Shown: positions 9,053 to 21,091 of the stretch, piece after piece
How positions within the stretch are numbered: the first letter of the stretch is position 1
Layout of the letters: each line of letters begins with the position of its first letter
Source of the DNA: Nemertoderma westbladi
Taxonomy: Eukaryota > Xenacoelomorpha > Nemertodermatida > Nemertodermatidae
Reading direction: 5' to 3'
DNA: 61,665 bases
Assembly (NCBI GenBank): GCA_032718475.1
Contig: JAUCBJ010003888.1
Coordinates: forward strand, 1-61,665
Program-made: the position numbers and the translations under genes
Notes under the pieces: model-generated
Seen by the model: only the letters and a program-made list of their open reading frames with translations
What the model was told of the DNA's origin: nothing
Database searches by the model: none

Positions 9053-10042
9053 CTAGCAGGCAAGTTGTTTTGTAGGCCATCCACTCTGACGCGTATTTCT
9101 ACTATCGTTCTCCATCCACATGCGTGGAACGAGGTCTCGAGCCTGCAATATAACTGGGCTGCTGAATCCTAGGGCGTCGAAATAAGCGCTGAGTATGCTT
9201 AGGTAAACGCGTTTGGTTCGAGTATTACCCTCTCTCAACCCCACTCCAGACACCACAATGTCACTTTCCACAAGCCGGCAAAGACTTAATGTCTTAGTTT
9301 CAGGCGGATTGTCATTATTTAAGTCAAGCTCACTATCGCCACGCTCAGTGGGGGGTATGGCCTTTAGAAACTCGCGAGAATTGCTAGTGAATTTCGTCAA
9401 GCGAAATCCTCCAAGTTTCAGGCAGTTAACTGTCCCTTGGGCAATGTCTATGGCTTCCTTTACTGTCGGGGCTGGTTTCGAGTCGCCGTCTATGTAAATA
9501 TCCCGTTGGATATTATTTACGACCGGAGGTGGGAATTCATCCCTATGGTCATCAGCCGTCCGATGTAGTCGTAAGTCGGGTGTTGTATTGAATATGTTAC
9601 ATGATTCCAATTGGGTGGCATGCAACTTTTGGTCAGCCATGTCACTATCCATTTGGTCGGGAGTCGTTAGCGTGTCCTCCTCAGTGACTATTGTTTCATT
9701 GCATAAGTGTGTCACTAGACTGCAAGTGTTGGCGTCTGTTTGTTGTCAGTCTGTAGGTCCCTTCCGTTCTAACATGGTCCTTTTTGAAGGGCCGGTATAG
9801 AACCATCCTACTCTCGTCCGACAGGCATAGGCCGATATTGGTTTTGGATATCTAGGTCGTTTTTCTAGAATTTCTAAAGCCTCGGGAACGTTCTGACCTA
9901 TCAACATCTGTACGCCTGGATAGTCTGGCGTAAAACGAGGAATGTTATGGGTGTGCACAAGAGTGTCATCGTCCCAGTCGTGAGCCCTGGCCTGACTTTT
10001 TGCAAAGTTACGGATGACAACCATCTTGATATTAGAGAACAT
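9053..10042 (-). pseudogene. BEL copy C pol remnant (protease-RT linker and part of RT)
   Basis: The block 9746-10042 matches the copy A pol segment after the protease (VVIRNFA, PRF-DYPGVQ-LIGQN, RVGW-YTGPS). After a frame change, 9053-9715 matches RT from just before the catalytic loop onward. The N-terminal half of RT is deleted, and the Y-M-D-D box of copy A reads Y-I-D-G here. The frame ends soon after the Peptidase_A17-like start; RNase H and integrase are absent. It is non-functional. Confidence 0.8.
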
Positions 10043-10097
10043 GTCTCGACCACTGGTGTCCTGTGGAGTAGATAGGGAAGCCTTGTAATATTTCGTC

Positions 10098-13000
10098 TCA
10101 ATTGTCGATGGTTACAACGATGTTACTTCCCGCATGGAGTCGGACTTGAAGCACTGGAAACTCTCGATCTCCGACATCGTGAAATGGCTGAGCGCTGGAA
10201 TCGCTCTCTACCTTAAAGCAATCGTCCGGTGTAGATTCCTCGTAGGTAAAGGCCTCATATACACTGATGTGGTTACAGCACTCGTCGTCGTCAGAAAACT
10301 CACCGGGGAGGAATGCATCTGGTCCCTCGTCAGATGAGTCTGTCTCATAGTCGGTAAAATGTACACGTTGGTCTGGTTCCTCCTTAGGGGCCCGGTCTAG
10401 GTGCAACAAAGGGTGATGGGATCCTTGGCACACTGGACACGTTTTTACATTTACTAATCTACACTTGCGTCGAAAATGTCCTGGTCTGAGACACAAAAAG
10501 CATATTGACAAGTCTAAAACTGTCTGTCGTCTCTCCTTTAGTGTTTTCTTTAAGAAGGTATTGCATTTCGCAAGCGGATGTGAATCTGTTTTACAAAGAG
10601 GGCACTTAGGGTCGGTGTTGCTAGCCGTTATTGTGTTATAAGCTTTCGTGGCTGATTTTTGACTATCCGCATGTCCTTTCTTTAGGGAATTAGCAGACTT
10701 GGAGGGAGGAGTCCTCCGGTTAAATTTACCTTGACTACTGTGTTTGTTTTCATTTTGGGAATTTGCATCACTATAGTATATACTCTCGCATCCCTTGGTG
10801 TCTGTACCAGAGTGATGAGAGGGGCACTCCTCATAATTTGTGACATAGGCATACCGCCTTTTGGTTGCCTCTTTATCGGTGCCCTTTGCGTCAGAATGGG
10901 TGCTCTTTTCCTGGTTCATTGTGATGAGATAAGTAGAGGTTTCGGCCTTTAAGAAACTCCTGAACGAGTCCATATCTTTGAAGCATCCATGCTTAAGCTT
11001 AAAATTGTAAGTGTACCTATCCCATCTAATACCCGTGGAGCCCTTTGGCAATGCACTGGAAACAAACTGAACCATCACAATAGTATCATATACTTGTTTC
11101 TGTCCAAGCCAATCAAGTTGGCGACAGATTTCCTCCACCTCATCTCTAAACTCTACGATCCCATTTTGAGTGGATCTATTTTTAGAGATCAATCTGTCAT
11201 ACATATTACGTGCCAAACTTTCTTCTTTCCATACCGCTCCGTTAAGGTATCCCAAACAGTATTAATGCCGTCTACATGGCCAACATATTTTGCGGCCATC
11301 TGTTTTGGGGGTCCCTCCAGACAGCTTATTAAGTATCTAAGCTTTTCACGTTCACTTAATGGAGACTCGAGAATACTATCCGTACAGAATTCTGCAAAGG
11401 GTAGCCACTTCAGTTCGTCGCCATCAAATTTTAAAATTTGAACTGAGGAGACGCACTGTGGGGCTTCATTCCTAGCCATGTCTGGTTGGGTCGGCTTGTA
11501 CTGCCGAAGAGTTTAACAGAATTTCAGTTAAGTGTGAGCTTTGGTCGTTCTGATATGCCGTGTTTTCAGCATGAATGCCACTCACATCTAAGGCACATTT
11601 TAGGATTTTCACACCTTGTGACGCTGCTTGCGGGTCTGCTTTCCTATTTGTTATTGTGATATGGTCTTGCATTAAGGCTATTTGTTGTTCTAAGTTAGCA
11701 GTCCTTAATGCTAGAGACTCGTTTTCATGAGACAAGGAATCATTTCTTTGTAACAAAGAATCAATGATTTCTCGTGAGTCATCATTGTCCAGGGGTCTGG
11801 GTTGTGTGACTTCTGGCACACGACTGTGAGTGTTATGTAGGTTGGGGTCTAATAGGAGTGCATAGGCCTCTGGAGGTGTAATAGAGTCACCTTGGGGAAA
11901 CACCTCAATTGGAGTGTCTGGCGCAAACCTGACACCACCTTTGGGGTAAGTCCTTCCCTGCCTGTTATTTGGGACTGACACCCTTCCGCCGGATGACAAC
12001 GGCATTCCTGGCCCCGGATGCCAGGTCCCCACTACCACCGGCGCATTTGCGGCCAAGTGGGTCGATTCGGGAGCCAGGTGCCTTCCATCCGGTAGGTTTT
12101 GCTGGCTGTAATGAATCGTTGAGCGAGGATTTATCTCCGCTTTGGTTATTGAGGTGTTGAATGACACCCTTTCATCCCTTGTCTTAGCTAAAGTTCTAGA
12201 CAGGTAGTTAGGCTTGGGGGGTTCTGGGCAATCCATACGAGGAATATGGTTCGAGATGGGGCCTATTGGTGGTATAATATCTCTATCGCGGTAAGGGGTT
12301 GCTGCTGTGGTTGAGTGTGGAACTACTACTGGGTTAATCGGCTCAGCTGATACACCACTCGCTGGGGGTGCTACCATCTGAGATGGCTTCCGTTCCCGCG
12401 GATCTATATAGATCTTAAACCCAGGATCGTTTGGATCATCTTCCTCCTGTAACCTACCCATGGGGGGCCGCGAATCCAGCGGTCTCAGATGGTTTAAATC
12501 AGTCGGCTCTGGGGGTATCCTGTCTCTATTGTGTGGAGGCAGGTCCGGCAATGCCACTCCAACAGCTCTCTTTCGTCTGCACCGAGAGTAGCTACCACCC
12601 ACACTAGCGTCAGTGGAGTTTCCTTCATCCGACAAAGCATAAGTCCCTCTATTCGGTCTATCTTGTCCTCGGTTTGAACCTAACCTTTCCTTGCGCTGAT
12701 TTTCACTTAATCTCTTTAGCGCTATTTGGTTTTGCAAAGCTGATTCCTTCTGATCAGCTTCCAACTGTAATCTATTACGTCGTTGACTCGCATTTAATTG
12801 CAATTCCATTTCTAATATTTCCTTATCAGCTGCGTGCCCTTCTGCCTGCGCTTGCATGTCACGCTCGGCTTCTATTCCTTCTAGAACTGCCATTGATTCA
12901 GGGCTAGAGGGGGCTAAACCCTTTAACCTCCTACGTAGTTCAGCCTCTCCTGCTGTAGCTATGTAATGTTGTAGGTGTCGTGATATGGCGTCCATTCCTT

Positions 13001-13949
13001 CATCTTCGCCGGAACCTTCCGAGTCTGTGCGCAAGTCTCGTAGTGCTACTGTACCGTAACAAGCCACGTCCATACCCGGGGAATGGTCGGCCCATGTAAT
13101 CTTTCAAGAGCGAGTGCCTTCCCGGCTATCACAGCTATTCTTCTAACTGCCTGCCGACTATGGCAGCTAATTTGGTGTCATGATATCTACTAGACACTTC
13201 CCAGAAGGCAGACAAGACTAGTCGGATTCTGCAGACTAGTTCCATGACTTTAAAGTATGCAGCTGGGTTAGTTCTAGGGTCAGGCTGTACAGTCTGCAAC
13301 TCATGCGTAGGGGTTCCTATGTGCTGATTAAATTCTGTCACTTGATCATAAACCAACGCGGATAGTTCTCCCGTGCTGCATGGGACTTGTGGAACCTTTA
13401 GCTTATATAATTCCGCCCACGCCATGTCATTAAACTGGAAGAACCTATGAAGCTCCAGGTGATTATAATGTAAGCTTATTAGATGGTGCAATTCCTCCCC
13501 ATAGACTTCCTGTTCAGCAGCTACAGCTCCAGTTGCTATTCTTTCCTGGTAACTGTCGATCTCCTCCAACAGGCGAGCTAGTCTAGCCTGTGGGTGAACA
13601 GGGACGGTCTCGTCCGCAATGTTCTGAGAAAGGGTATTGTCGCTCAGGGGATGTAATTCCTCATTGCTGTTAGGTGAGGGGGCGAACATATGGGGGATGT
13701 GTTCATAACTAACAGTGATGGTGAACTTACTCCAACTTGTACAGGGCTAGTTGTAAGTGGTTCTATGTTGGCGTTATTCACAATCCCTCCAGTAAACTGC
13801 TTAGTTCTTATACGGGACCTGTCCCAAGATTTCTTGCTAGGGATGGGTGGCACAACTGGGTTAATCGTAGGAGGAATTTCAGTAATAGGGACAGTTATAG
13901 CTGGTGGACTTCGAGCAAATGGCTCGGTCTCAGTGTCCGATCTTGACAT
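10098..13949 (-). pseudogene. BEL copy C gag (frameshifted)
   Basis: Gag is readable as five frames in order: 13949-13644, 13689-13135, 13073-11472, 11479-11189 and 11255-10098, so frameshifts lie near 13.66, 13.1, 11.47 and 11.23 kb. Recognisable parts are the ELRRRL-GL-P coiled-coil region, the DUF1759-type block (LKFDGDELKWLPF), EICRQLDWLG, and two zinc clusters (CPLC, and CFLCLRPGHFRRKC). It ends in the EFPVLQVRLH block that opens the protease domain. The catalytic D-S-G of the protease is missing because of a deletion near 10.1 kb. Copy C has a sense codon where copy A has TGA. Confidence 0.8.
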
Positions 13950-14029
13950 GATGTTGAGTCAATTAATCTTTATACAGGCCAGCTCACCAACAGAGTGCCA
14001 TCGGATCCGATCTGAACCGATCAGATCTA

Positions 14030-14150
14030 ACAGCTTCAAACACTTTCAGACAAACTCCCCCCGTCCAACAACTTCAAACAGATTCAGACAGTTTCAAACA
14101 GATTCAGACAGTTTCAAACAGAATCAGACAAACTTCCAACAACCTGTCAA
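14030..14150 (+). repeat. TTCAAACA/TTCAGACA array, left
   Basis: Alternating 10-base units TTCAAACAG and TTCAGACAG repeat with a period of about 20 bases inside the left end of the DNA element. The same units recur at 16818-17040 in the same orientation. Confidence 0.85.
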
Positions 14151-14755
14151 TCACTCCACCCACACTCAACCGCAACCCCAACTCAACTCCCATCTTCTTG
14201 CGCGCAGATAGAATGAAAGCATTTGAAACTACTAAAGGAACTCCATTCATAAAGCCACAATAACGACAGAGTGGACTGGGCACTGGCGGCGCCCTTGAAC
14301 ATTCATACTGTACTGTAACTTAAGCTGACCTGAAGGAACAGCCCATTAGTGAGGTCGGTATTTCTCTTTATTCCTGCCGCTATCTTTGAATAACACAATA
14401 GCAGAAAGCTAACCAGTGGTCTACCCCCAATACAAGAAAGGCAAGTTGGCTACCATTGAAATGAATGGGGAATGGAATTCTGTGTTCACATACTAATAAT
14501 ACACATGCTTTGGGTTGGTCTAGAGCCATACAATAGAGCTTTACGGAAATACACTTCCAAAGAGCCAAGCAGTGGCGGTATAGGTCCAAAATGCCCATGT
14601 AGAATTTCTTCGAATAAGGCTCAATTTCTTTAAGTTACATTAATTAAAATTCTGATAAATATATTTTGCTTTTCGCAGGAGGGACAGTATCCCCTTCTAC
14701 AGTTAATATAGTGTACGTACATGTGTTAGTTATATCGTTGCGTTTATTTATATTT

Positions 14756-15274
14756 ATATACCGATTTTTACCAATCGCCCTCTATGGTTGCAGGGAAATC
14801 TGGCCGTTCCTTACTGTAGCCAATATGATCGCAATCGACAAGATTAAATCTACTTACTTAAAGAAAGCGCTTTGCCTACACAAGTCAACCCACAACCGGC
14901 TAGTCATTGCACTCTGTAATGAACGGACTCTCGTCGCAGACATCGTCTCCAAACTCCGTCTTCCACTAACTGCAAACTATAATAGCTACAGGGACATCGT
15001 AGCTCTCAAAACCAGCGAAATCCCCACCGGTTTCTGGCAGTCGCTCGGGTTCACTGACCGCAGTTGGTGTGGCCCAAACCGTAGACAGCGGCACGTGACC
15101 ACGCGCTTCAGCGTGCACGGTTTTCACCACCGTATCTGCACGAACCGCTCCTTCCACGTCCCCATAGACTCCTGCACCTGTAGACTATGCGGACTCACGG
15201 CTACAACGTACCACCTGCTAGACTGCCCACAGAATACCGCCTCCCTCTCCAAATGGGCGAACTCTGCCGAATAG
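14756..15274 (+). pseudogene. LINE ORF2 C-terminal fragment
   Basis: About 170 codons resemble the end of a non-LTR retrotransposon reverse transcriptase: LYGCREIW, then a KSTYLKKALCLHKS block. The terminal Cys/His motif CRLCGLTATTYHLLDC lies just before the stop. The 5' side is truncated. Downstream is a C-run and, near 15430-15470, an ATTAATAAATATATA tail-like repeat. It sits inside the TA-flanked DNA element as a passenger or a later insertion. Confidence 0.65.
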
Positions 15275-16817
15275 CCCCCCCCCCCCGACCAGTTTTTACA
15301 ATGAATTAATATTCCAATTTTAAAATTCTACATTTTTCTTAACTATATGAACCATACATTATCTTATTATTTATTTATTTTATTTTACTTGGAATTTTGT
15401 ACTGTACATACATTGTGCCACACCAGGCGTTATTAATAAATATATATTAATAAATATATATATTTATATAGGTTTGGATATGATCTCTACTAGTTTGATT
15501 TTTGTTTTGTCAATTAATTAATTGTGCGGTTAATTTGTCAATCACAGCCTTAATTGGCTACATTGCTTATTGTATGAATGAATATAATTAGTTATTAAGA
15601 CATTATTTTAATTAGTATCTGGTGTGATTAGGTCTACCTTTTACATAACAACAGTACGTCAATGGCGGATATACTACTACTACTAAGTCGAGCGAACTCG
15701 GACAGTGGAAATGAGATCCTTCCAGGCTTCCCGATTCTCCATAGTTGTCGCAATTTCGTTTCTCCCAAGTTCAGAGATGGCGGATATACATTACATCATA
15801 ATATGGCATGGCAGTCACGTGAAAACAAGGGCCTTCACATTCCCAATTCTCTATCTAATCTATTATGGTTGTGCGTAATGCTCAATACTACTTTATGATA
15901 TTAATTCATTCACGTTTAACATTAACAGCCACGTTTCATCAACCCCCCCCCCCCCCCCTCCCCTTCCAATGTGACAAACTATCACGATATGTTGGCGTTG
16001 GGCCCCGTCCCTACGTCCACCCTCCCTTGTGAAGGGCTAGGGGGGACTTTCGACCCATCATTACTAAAGGGTAGTGATAATATTCAAAATAAGTTTTCCC
16101 ATGTATACGTAATTTTATTCTTAAATAGGTACTTGTTTGTTCCTAAATTCTGCCTAAATGCTGCCTTACTCAATGTTAAATAATTTATTGTTCTCGAATA
16201 TTTATTTCGTAACTAGGGAACCGCTTAACTACAAACCAATATTGGATATGGAGTTCCATTTCGAAGTTCGCCTTGCAGAGACTAAAGTTGCAATAACTTT
16301 TGAGTGTGTGAATGTAATTTACTCAAATAGGGTACGTGCGCGAAAAAATAGTTAGGCTAGAAGTATTACGTGCAAACCTTTTCATTTCGATGCTCTTTCA
16401 ACACAACTAATAAAATTAACCAAAAATATTTTTTTCACTCATTGTAATTATATTTACTATTTGCTTAATCTGTTTGTGTTTATATCTGTTTATGTGCAGT
16501 ATTTAGTGCCCTACGTCAAAGAAACTAATATATTTATAGCATTATTTACATTTCTAATTAAATTAAGGAATTAAAAACGTGTTGGTGTTATTATATTCAT
16601 TTATCGGAATTTATATTATAGGAATTTATTATTCGTTTATGCATTATAGTTAATTAATTGATATAATTAACGACATAATTATGTAAATAAATTGTTAAAT
16701 GAAACAAATCTTTGTTTCGGTTTATAATTGGCAATAGCACACCCTCACAATCACTTCAAATTGAGAGTTAAAGTGAAAGACATTTTGTTAATGAACTACG
16801 CTTTTGTAAGGCATTGG
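15275..16817. other. Interior of the TA-flanked element, no gene seen
   Basis: AT-rich sequence with C-runs near 15276 and 15946 and a TTAATAAATATATA repeat near 15430. No frame here shows protein-like composition. Confidence 0.5.
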
Positions 16818-17040
16818 CAAATTCCAACAAATTCCGATGGCGTCAAACATCTTCAGACAACTTCAAACAGTTTCAGACAATTTCAAACAGCTTCAGACAA
16901 CTTCAAACAACATCAGATAGCTTCCAACAACATCCAACAGAAATTTCAAACACTTTCAGACGGATTTCAGACAGATTCAGATGGGCTCCAACAGACTAAA
17001 CTTGTTGGAAATATTTTCTCCAACAGAATCAAACAGTACT
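16818..17040 (+). repeat. TTCAAACA/TTCAGACA array, right
   Basis: About twenty units of TTC(A/C)AACA and TTCAGACA spaced at roughly 10 bases. They are in direct, not inverted, orientation relative to the left array. They may be transposase-binding subterminal repeats or a simple expansion. Confidence 0.8.
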
Positions 17041-17134
17041 AAATCTCCATAGGTTAGCATTGTGCTTGTTTGAAGCTGTCGGAGTGTGTTGGATCCGATC
17101 GGATCCGATGGCACTCTGTTGGTGAGCGGGACTG

Positions 17135-19131
17135 TACAAACTAGGTATAGTAGCTACAAATAGGTTTTTAAATAAGTATTATTTCTGTAAAGCAAAGAAT
17201 TAATTGTTAGTGGGATTTTCTATTTGCGCCACCTAGAGAATAAATAAGTTGACTGCTGTTGGGGATACAATGTTTTTTGCTCCCGCTGGGCGGCTTTATT
17301 TTTGACAATCTAAAACGCCCTATAAACGAAACGGGAGTAACAAGTATCGCAGGATCTTTTATGCAATTCTAGTTTCTCCGCTAGTAGTCGCTGTCTACAG
17401 TGATTCCAGTAAAAATGCTGTCCGTTACTGTCTATTTTGGTGATGATATTCAAGAATGTCAGGTATGAATTATCATTCAATGAGAGGTGGTGAGATCTGG
17501 ATTCCACGAATTGGATAATAAGTAACTAGGTTACACAAGCCAATGAATGTAAGGAATGTCCAACCACTGTTGTCTAATACTATTGGTGGCGGGGGTGTAT
17601 TGCGTCTCAACACCCAAGGACAGTTAGCAGCACCAATGATGGGAATTGAATGTTATATGTCGCGACTAGGTAGGTTGAACAAAGGAGTTTTAGTCTGAGT
17701 TGAAGCCGTTTGGTGACAAGCTGGTATGTCATCTTGGGGCGAGAAGTGAATCGCCTTGGGGTTGGATTAAATTGCGGGTCGCAATAAATCACTGGTACCT
17801 AATTAATGTGCAAGATTTGTTTATCAATCTCAAAGCACAAGTGCTACTGAGAATATTCCTTCAAATAATGTAGTTATGAATAAATATATGGGTCTGAAGT
17901 CACCTGTAATCCAAACAAATTGTTATGTTCAGAATGTAATTAGCGTGGGTGTCCGTTCCCTTGAATTAAATGCAAGGGTTAATGTGTGTCAACATGTGGC
18001 CGGTTTCTACCTGTTAAATAAACAGTTTAATGGCCTAGAGAAGAATGTAATAATTAAATATGATGGTATGTAGGTAGTAAAACGTACTTACGATATATGG
18101 GGGTTGCAACACTATGTTACAAGTTTATAATAATAACAGTTAGTATGAGAGTAAAACGTATGTACAGTAAAACAATGAAATATATATACCGGGTTACTTG
18201 GTTACTAAATTAAAACCGAAAGGTAGAACAAATTTTGATAATATGGTCCGTTACACGCCGTTTAAATATTAATTAAATTATTAAGCTACGGTAATGAATG
18301 TCGTAATTTATCTGCAATTAATCGTTTCACACGCAGTATGCCTCACATTCCCTTTGGTGATTTGGATTCACACTGACTTCGCAAACTGACGACCAATAAT
18401 GTTAAATTAAACCACAGTCACACAACTTAATCGTTAACTCAATCAGAAATTTTCACGGATATGCACCTGCAATAATTGCATTCGCACAATACTGCACCAC
18501 AAAATTCACAAATGCTAGTATAATATTGTAACACATCAATCCAAACTACAGTTATCACACCAAATAATCGCGGGATTATCACTATTATCTTTTGTCAATA
18601 ACGCTCTCTCTGTTTTGCAACTTTACGCTTCATGTTCCGCCGGCCTACAATTTTACAACTCCCGCGGGGAACATAGGTTTTACAGCTCAACACATTTTGA
18701 GAATTTACACGTCGGGGACAATGTAATGTTTCAAATTCGTCGACAAAGCATTCAGTTCTCAATATCAAATAAAATAAAAACATACGCAAATAATACAACA
18801 CCAGTTCTACACGCAATTGAAGTAGTTTATTTACACGGAAGCTGCTGTGCGAAGTAGGTACACGTTCGTGGGGCCTTCGCGCAGCACGAGGCCCAATTAT
18901 GAGATACAAATTAAAATTGTGCGACTGTATCACAAAATCAGGTTATGAGAGATTAACCCACACCACCAATTAATCAAAGAAAGGGGGACAGTACGTGTTC
19001 ACTCCTTTTAATCTACACCCCCCCCCCCCCCTCCCCCCACCCACCAATCCATAACCGCGACATCTACCACCCACGGAAGGGTAGCACGAACTTATTTCCA
19101 AACGCACGTTCAATATGCAAAGCCAGGTGGT
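17135..19131. other. No gene seen; probable 5' leader of copy C and flanking DNA
   Basis: Only short shadow frames occur. A hairpin-like pair (GCTGCTGTGCGAAG and CTTCGCGCAGC) lies at about 18840-18886, and a C-run at 19019-19039. I could not assign an LTR to copy C here. Confidence 0.4.
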
Positions 19132-19590
19132 TTATAGGAATATAATCAATGCAATACTCGTCTTCATTATAAGCCTCTTTGCGTTCGACCTGTTTTGTAA
19201 TAAAATATATTTATTAAACGCAGGCTGATGCTCTTTATAATAATAATACCTAGGGATGCCAGCTTCCAGACTTTCAATCTTTACTGCCGCGCAAACCCCG
19301 CAGAGGAAGTTTTGTTTTGAGAGGTCAAGCCCATCGGTAATTGGTGTTTCAATTTCGGTCCAGGAACTCTGACAATGGGAGCATTCAATCTTAGCTGTGG
19401 TCCATTCCCGTGGTTTCGGCTTCCTTTTCTTCGTCCCAATGACAGATTCTTCTGAAGACGTTCGATTCGCTTTCAGTTTATTGTTGGCGTTTGTGTTTTG
19501 AAGTTGTATTCGAGTGGACAGTCGCGCCGGTTTCGAGGTAACCATACCGACCTGTGATAAGCGTTGGTTTTGTTGAGTGCCGGTATTCAT
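19132..19590 (-). CDS. LINE ORF1-like zinc-finger protein fragment
   Basis: 152 codons starting with ATG at 19590. The N-terminal half is basic and Asn/Thr/Lys-rich with a KKRKPKPR cluster. A CX2C ... CX2C pair (CSHC and CGVC, about 27 residues apart) is followed by KIESLE. This resembles the PHD-like zinc finger plus coiled-coil start seen in ORF1 proteins of CR1-like LINEs. It stops shortly after, so it is truncated. The assignment is tentative. Confidence 0.4.
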   Translation of the reverse strand: MNTGTQQNQRLSQVGMVTSKPARLSTRIQLQNTNANNKLKANRTSSEESVIGTKKRKPKPREWTTAKIECSHCQSSWTEIETPITDGLDLSKQNFLCGVCAAVKIESLEAGIPRYYYYKEHQPAFNKYILLQNRSNAKRLIMKTSIALIIFL

Positions 19591-19905
19591 CTTCTCTCAC
19601 CTCTTCAATGTAAGATGTTGCAAATACTGATAACACGAATTCCGGTATATATTTCAATACTTGTCAATAGTAATATATATAATTTAGATAACTATTTTAT
19701 ATCTGTACTGTTGAGCAAACTCTACATAAATTCCAACCTGTGTATCGCCGGTAGTGCTGTTGTTGTGCAAGTGCTGAAGTGCTAGTTGCCACCGGTCAGC
19801 CGGTACCGGTAGTAGGGTGGTACCTACGGTGCGCACTACAACGGCAGTACAGCAATACGGTGTACCGTGCCAATGACTGAATGATTAGCGGTAACTATCT
19901 AAACT
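19591..19905. other. Pre-insertion flank of the LINE, no gene seen
   Basis: AT-rich DNA with CCGGTA palindromes near 19790-19815. It ends in ATTATATT (19906-19913), the 8-bp target duplication of the LINE. Confidence 0.6.
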
Positions 19906-19913
19906 ATTATATT

Positions 19914-21091
19914 GACAGCGCGGCGACTGAAAGGGAGTGGTGGGCCAGCTGGCAGCGACTCAACACGCTGGCGGGACTACCTTATCCGGTATGGGTCACA
20001 TAGCCAGCGTCTACGCGAATCTATTGCCTCTATTGCGTGTTCACTTGCCAACAGTGTAGTGCCATGGGAATCAGTTCGGTCGCTGATGGCTAGCAGACTT
20101 ATTGCCCTCGATAAGTGCCCCGGGGTTAGGCCCATAGGCATAGGGGAGTGCCTCCGCCGAATCTTGGCAGAAGCAACTGGAGATGATGTCACCACTACGT
20201 GTGGCGCAGAGCAGTTATCTGCGGGCGTGATGGCAGGTGTGGAGGCCGGGGTACATTCAATGCACTCGGTCTTCGTGGATGGGGCATTATTATGGTTGAT
20301 GCAGCTAATGCCTTCAACTCGCTGAACCGAGTCGCAGCCTTGTGGAACGTCAGGCAGCTGTGGCCTCGATGTTCAATGTTTCTCTTCAACTGTTACCGTG
20401 GACACAGCATTCTGACAATAAAGGGAACCGATGCTGTGCTGTTCAGCGAAGAGGGTGTAACACAAGGAGATCCTTTAGCTATGCCTTTTTACGCTTCAGG
20501 CATCCTCCCTTTAATCCACGAGTTGCCATCACTTAAGGTTCACCAAAGTTGGTTCGCTGACGACTCTTCTGGTGCCGGAAAGCTCCAGGATATTCTCGAG
20601 TGGTACGAGCACTTACTTCGTCTGGGCCCCGCTCTCGGATATTACCCTCAGTCCGCCAAGAGCTTTCTCGTTGTGGCTCCAGAGTTTCTGGAGGAAGCCC
20701 AAAGTGTATTCGCCGAGCACAATATTAACATCGTTACAGGACACCGATTTCTGGGCGGGTTTATTGGTAGCAAGTCGGAGTGTGTGAAGTATGTCGGCGC
20801 CAAAATCGCATCCTGGGTAGCCTCAGTTGACAAGATGGCCGAGGTGGCGGAGGCCCAACCCCACGCTGCTTTCTCAGCCGTAGTTTGCTCACTCCAACGG
20901 GAGTGGGCATACCTCCAACGCGTTGTCCCAGACTGCAGCAGTCAGTTCGATGTGCTAGAGGAAGCGATCAGCGATAGGTTCCTGCCGGCAGTCTTCGATG
21001 GGCGAATTTCGCAACCAGAACTCAAGTTGTTTGCCCTGTCTCCGCGAATGGGTGGTCTGGGGTTGCGGAACCCGGTTAACGAGGCCGATAC
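19914..21091 (+). pseudogene. LINE reverse transcriptase domain (5' truncated, one frameshift)
   Basis: The frame opens in the middle of the protein (LKGSGGPAG) and shows the RT blocks RPIGIGE, DAANAFNSLNR, EGVTQGDPLAMPFYA and the catalytic F-A-D-D, then the thumb region (GGLGLRNP). A frameshift near 20265-20285 separates the first part from the FNSLNR block. The protein copied its own RNA at a nicked chromosomal site. The family is the early-branching, RLE-bearing type (R2/NeSL-like), inferred from the CCHC and RLE domains in the next segment. It is cut at 21091 by BEL copy A. Confidence 0.85.

Larger units (their letters stand above)
3422..13974 (-). mobile_element. Old BEL/Pao element, copy C (broken, nested insertions)
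   Basis: This minus-strand relative of copies A and B is recognised by matching gag, zinc knuckles, protease-RT linker, RT fragment, and an accessory gene with a hairpin leader in the same order. It has several frameshifts, lacks the protease active site, most of RT, RNase H and integrase, and is interrupted by a MITE (5179-5552) and a Merlin element (6382-7729). Its 5' leader is cut by the DNA element at 13975-17134. The left side is cut by the Copia insertion at 3421. I could not locate its LTRs; the 3' one would lie left of the window, and the 5' one may lie within 17135-19100. Confidence 0.75.
13975..17134. mobile_element. Non-autonomous TA-flanked DNA element (3160 bp)
   Basis: The ends start CAG(G/T)CC(A/C)GCTCACC and continue with a shared AACAGAGTGCCATCGGATCC stretch as inverted repeats. 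The flanks are TA at 13973-13974 and 17135-17136. CAG ends and a TA duplication point to the Tc1/mariner type, but no transposase is visible. The interior holds period-10/20 repeats near both ends and a LINE fragment. It lies just upstream of copy C gag. Confidence 0.7.

Noticed and set aside
13135-13689. Separate host gene at 13.1-13.7 kb
   Set aside because: The RLVLSAFWE block and its order relative to the following frames match copy A Gag (RLILSAFEE), so it is part of copy C gag.
16818-17040. CRISPR-like regular repeats
   Set aside because: The units are about 10 bases without unique spacers, in animal DNA inside a transposon.
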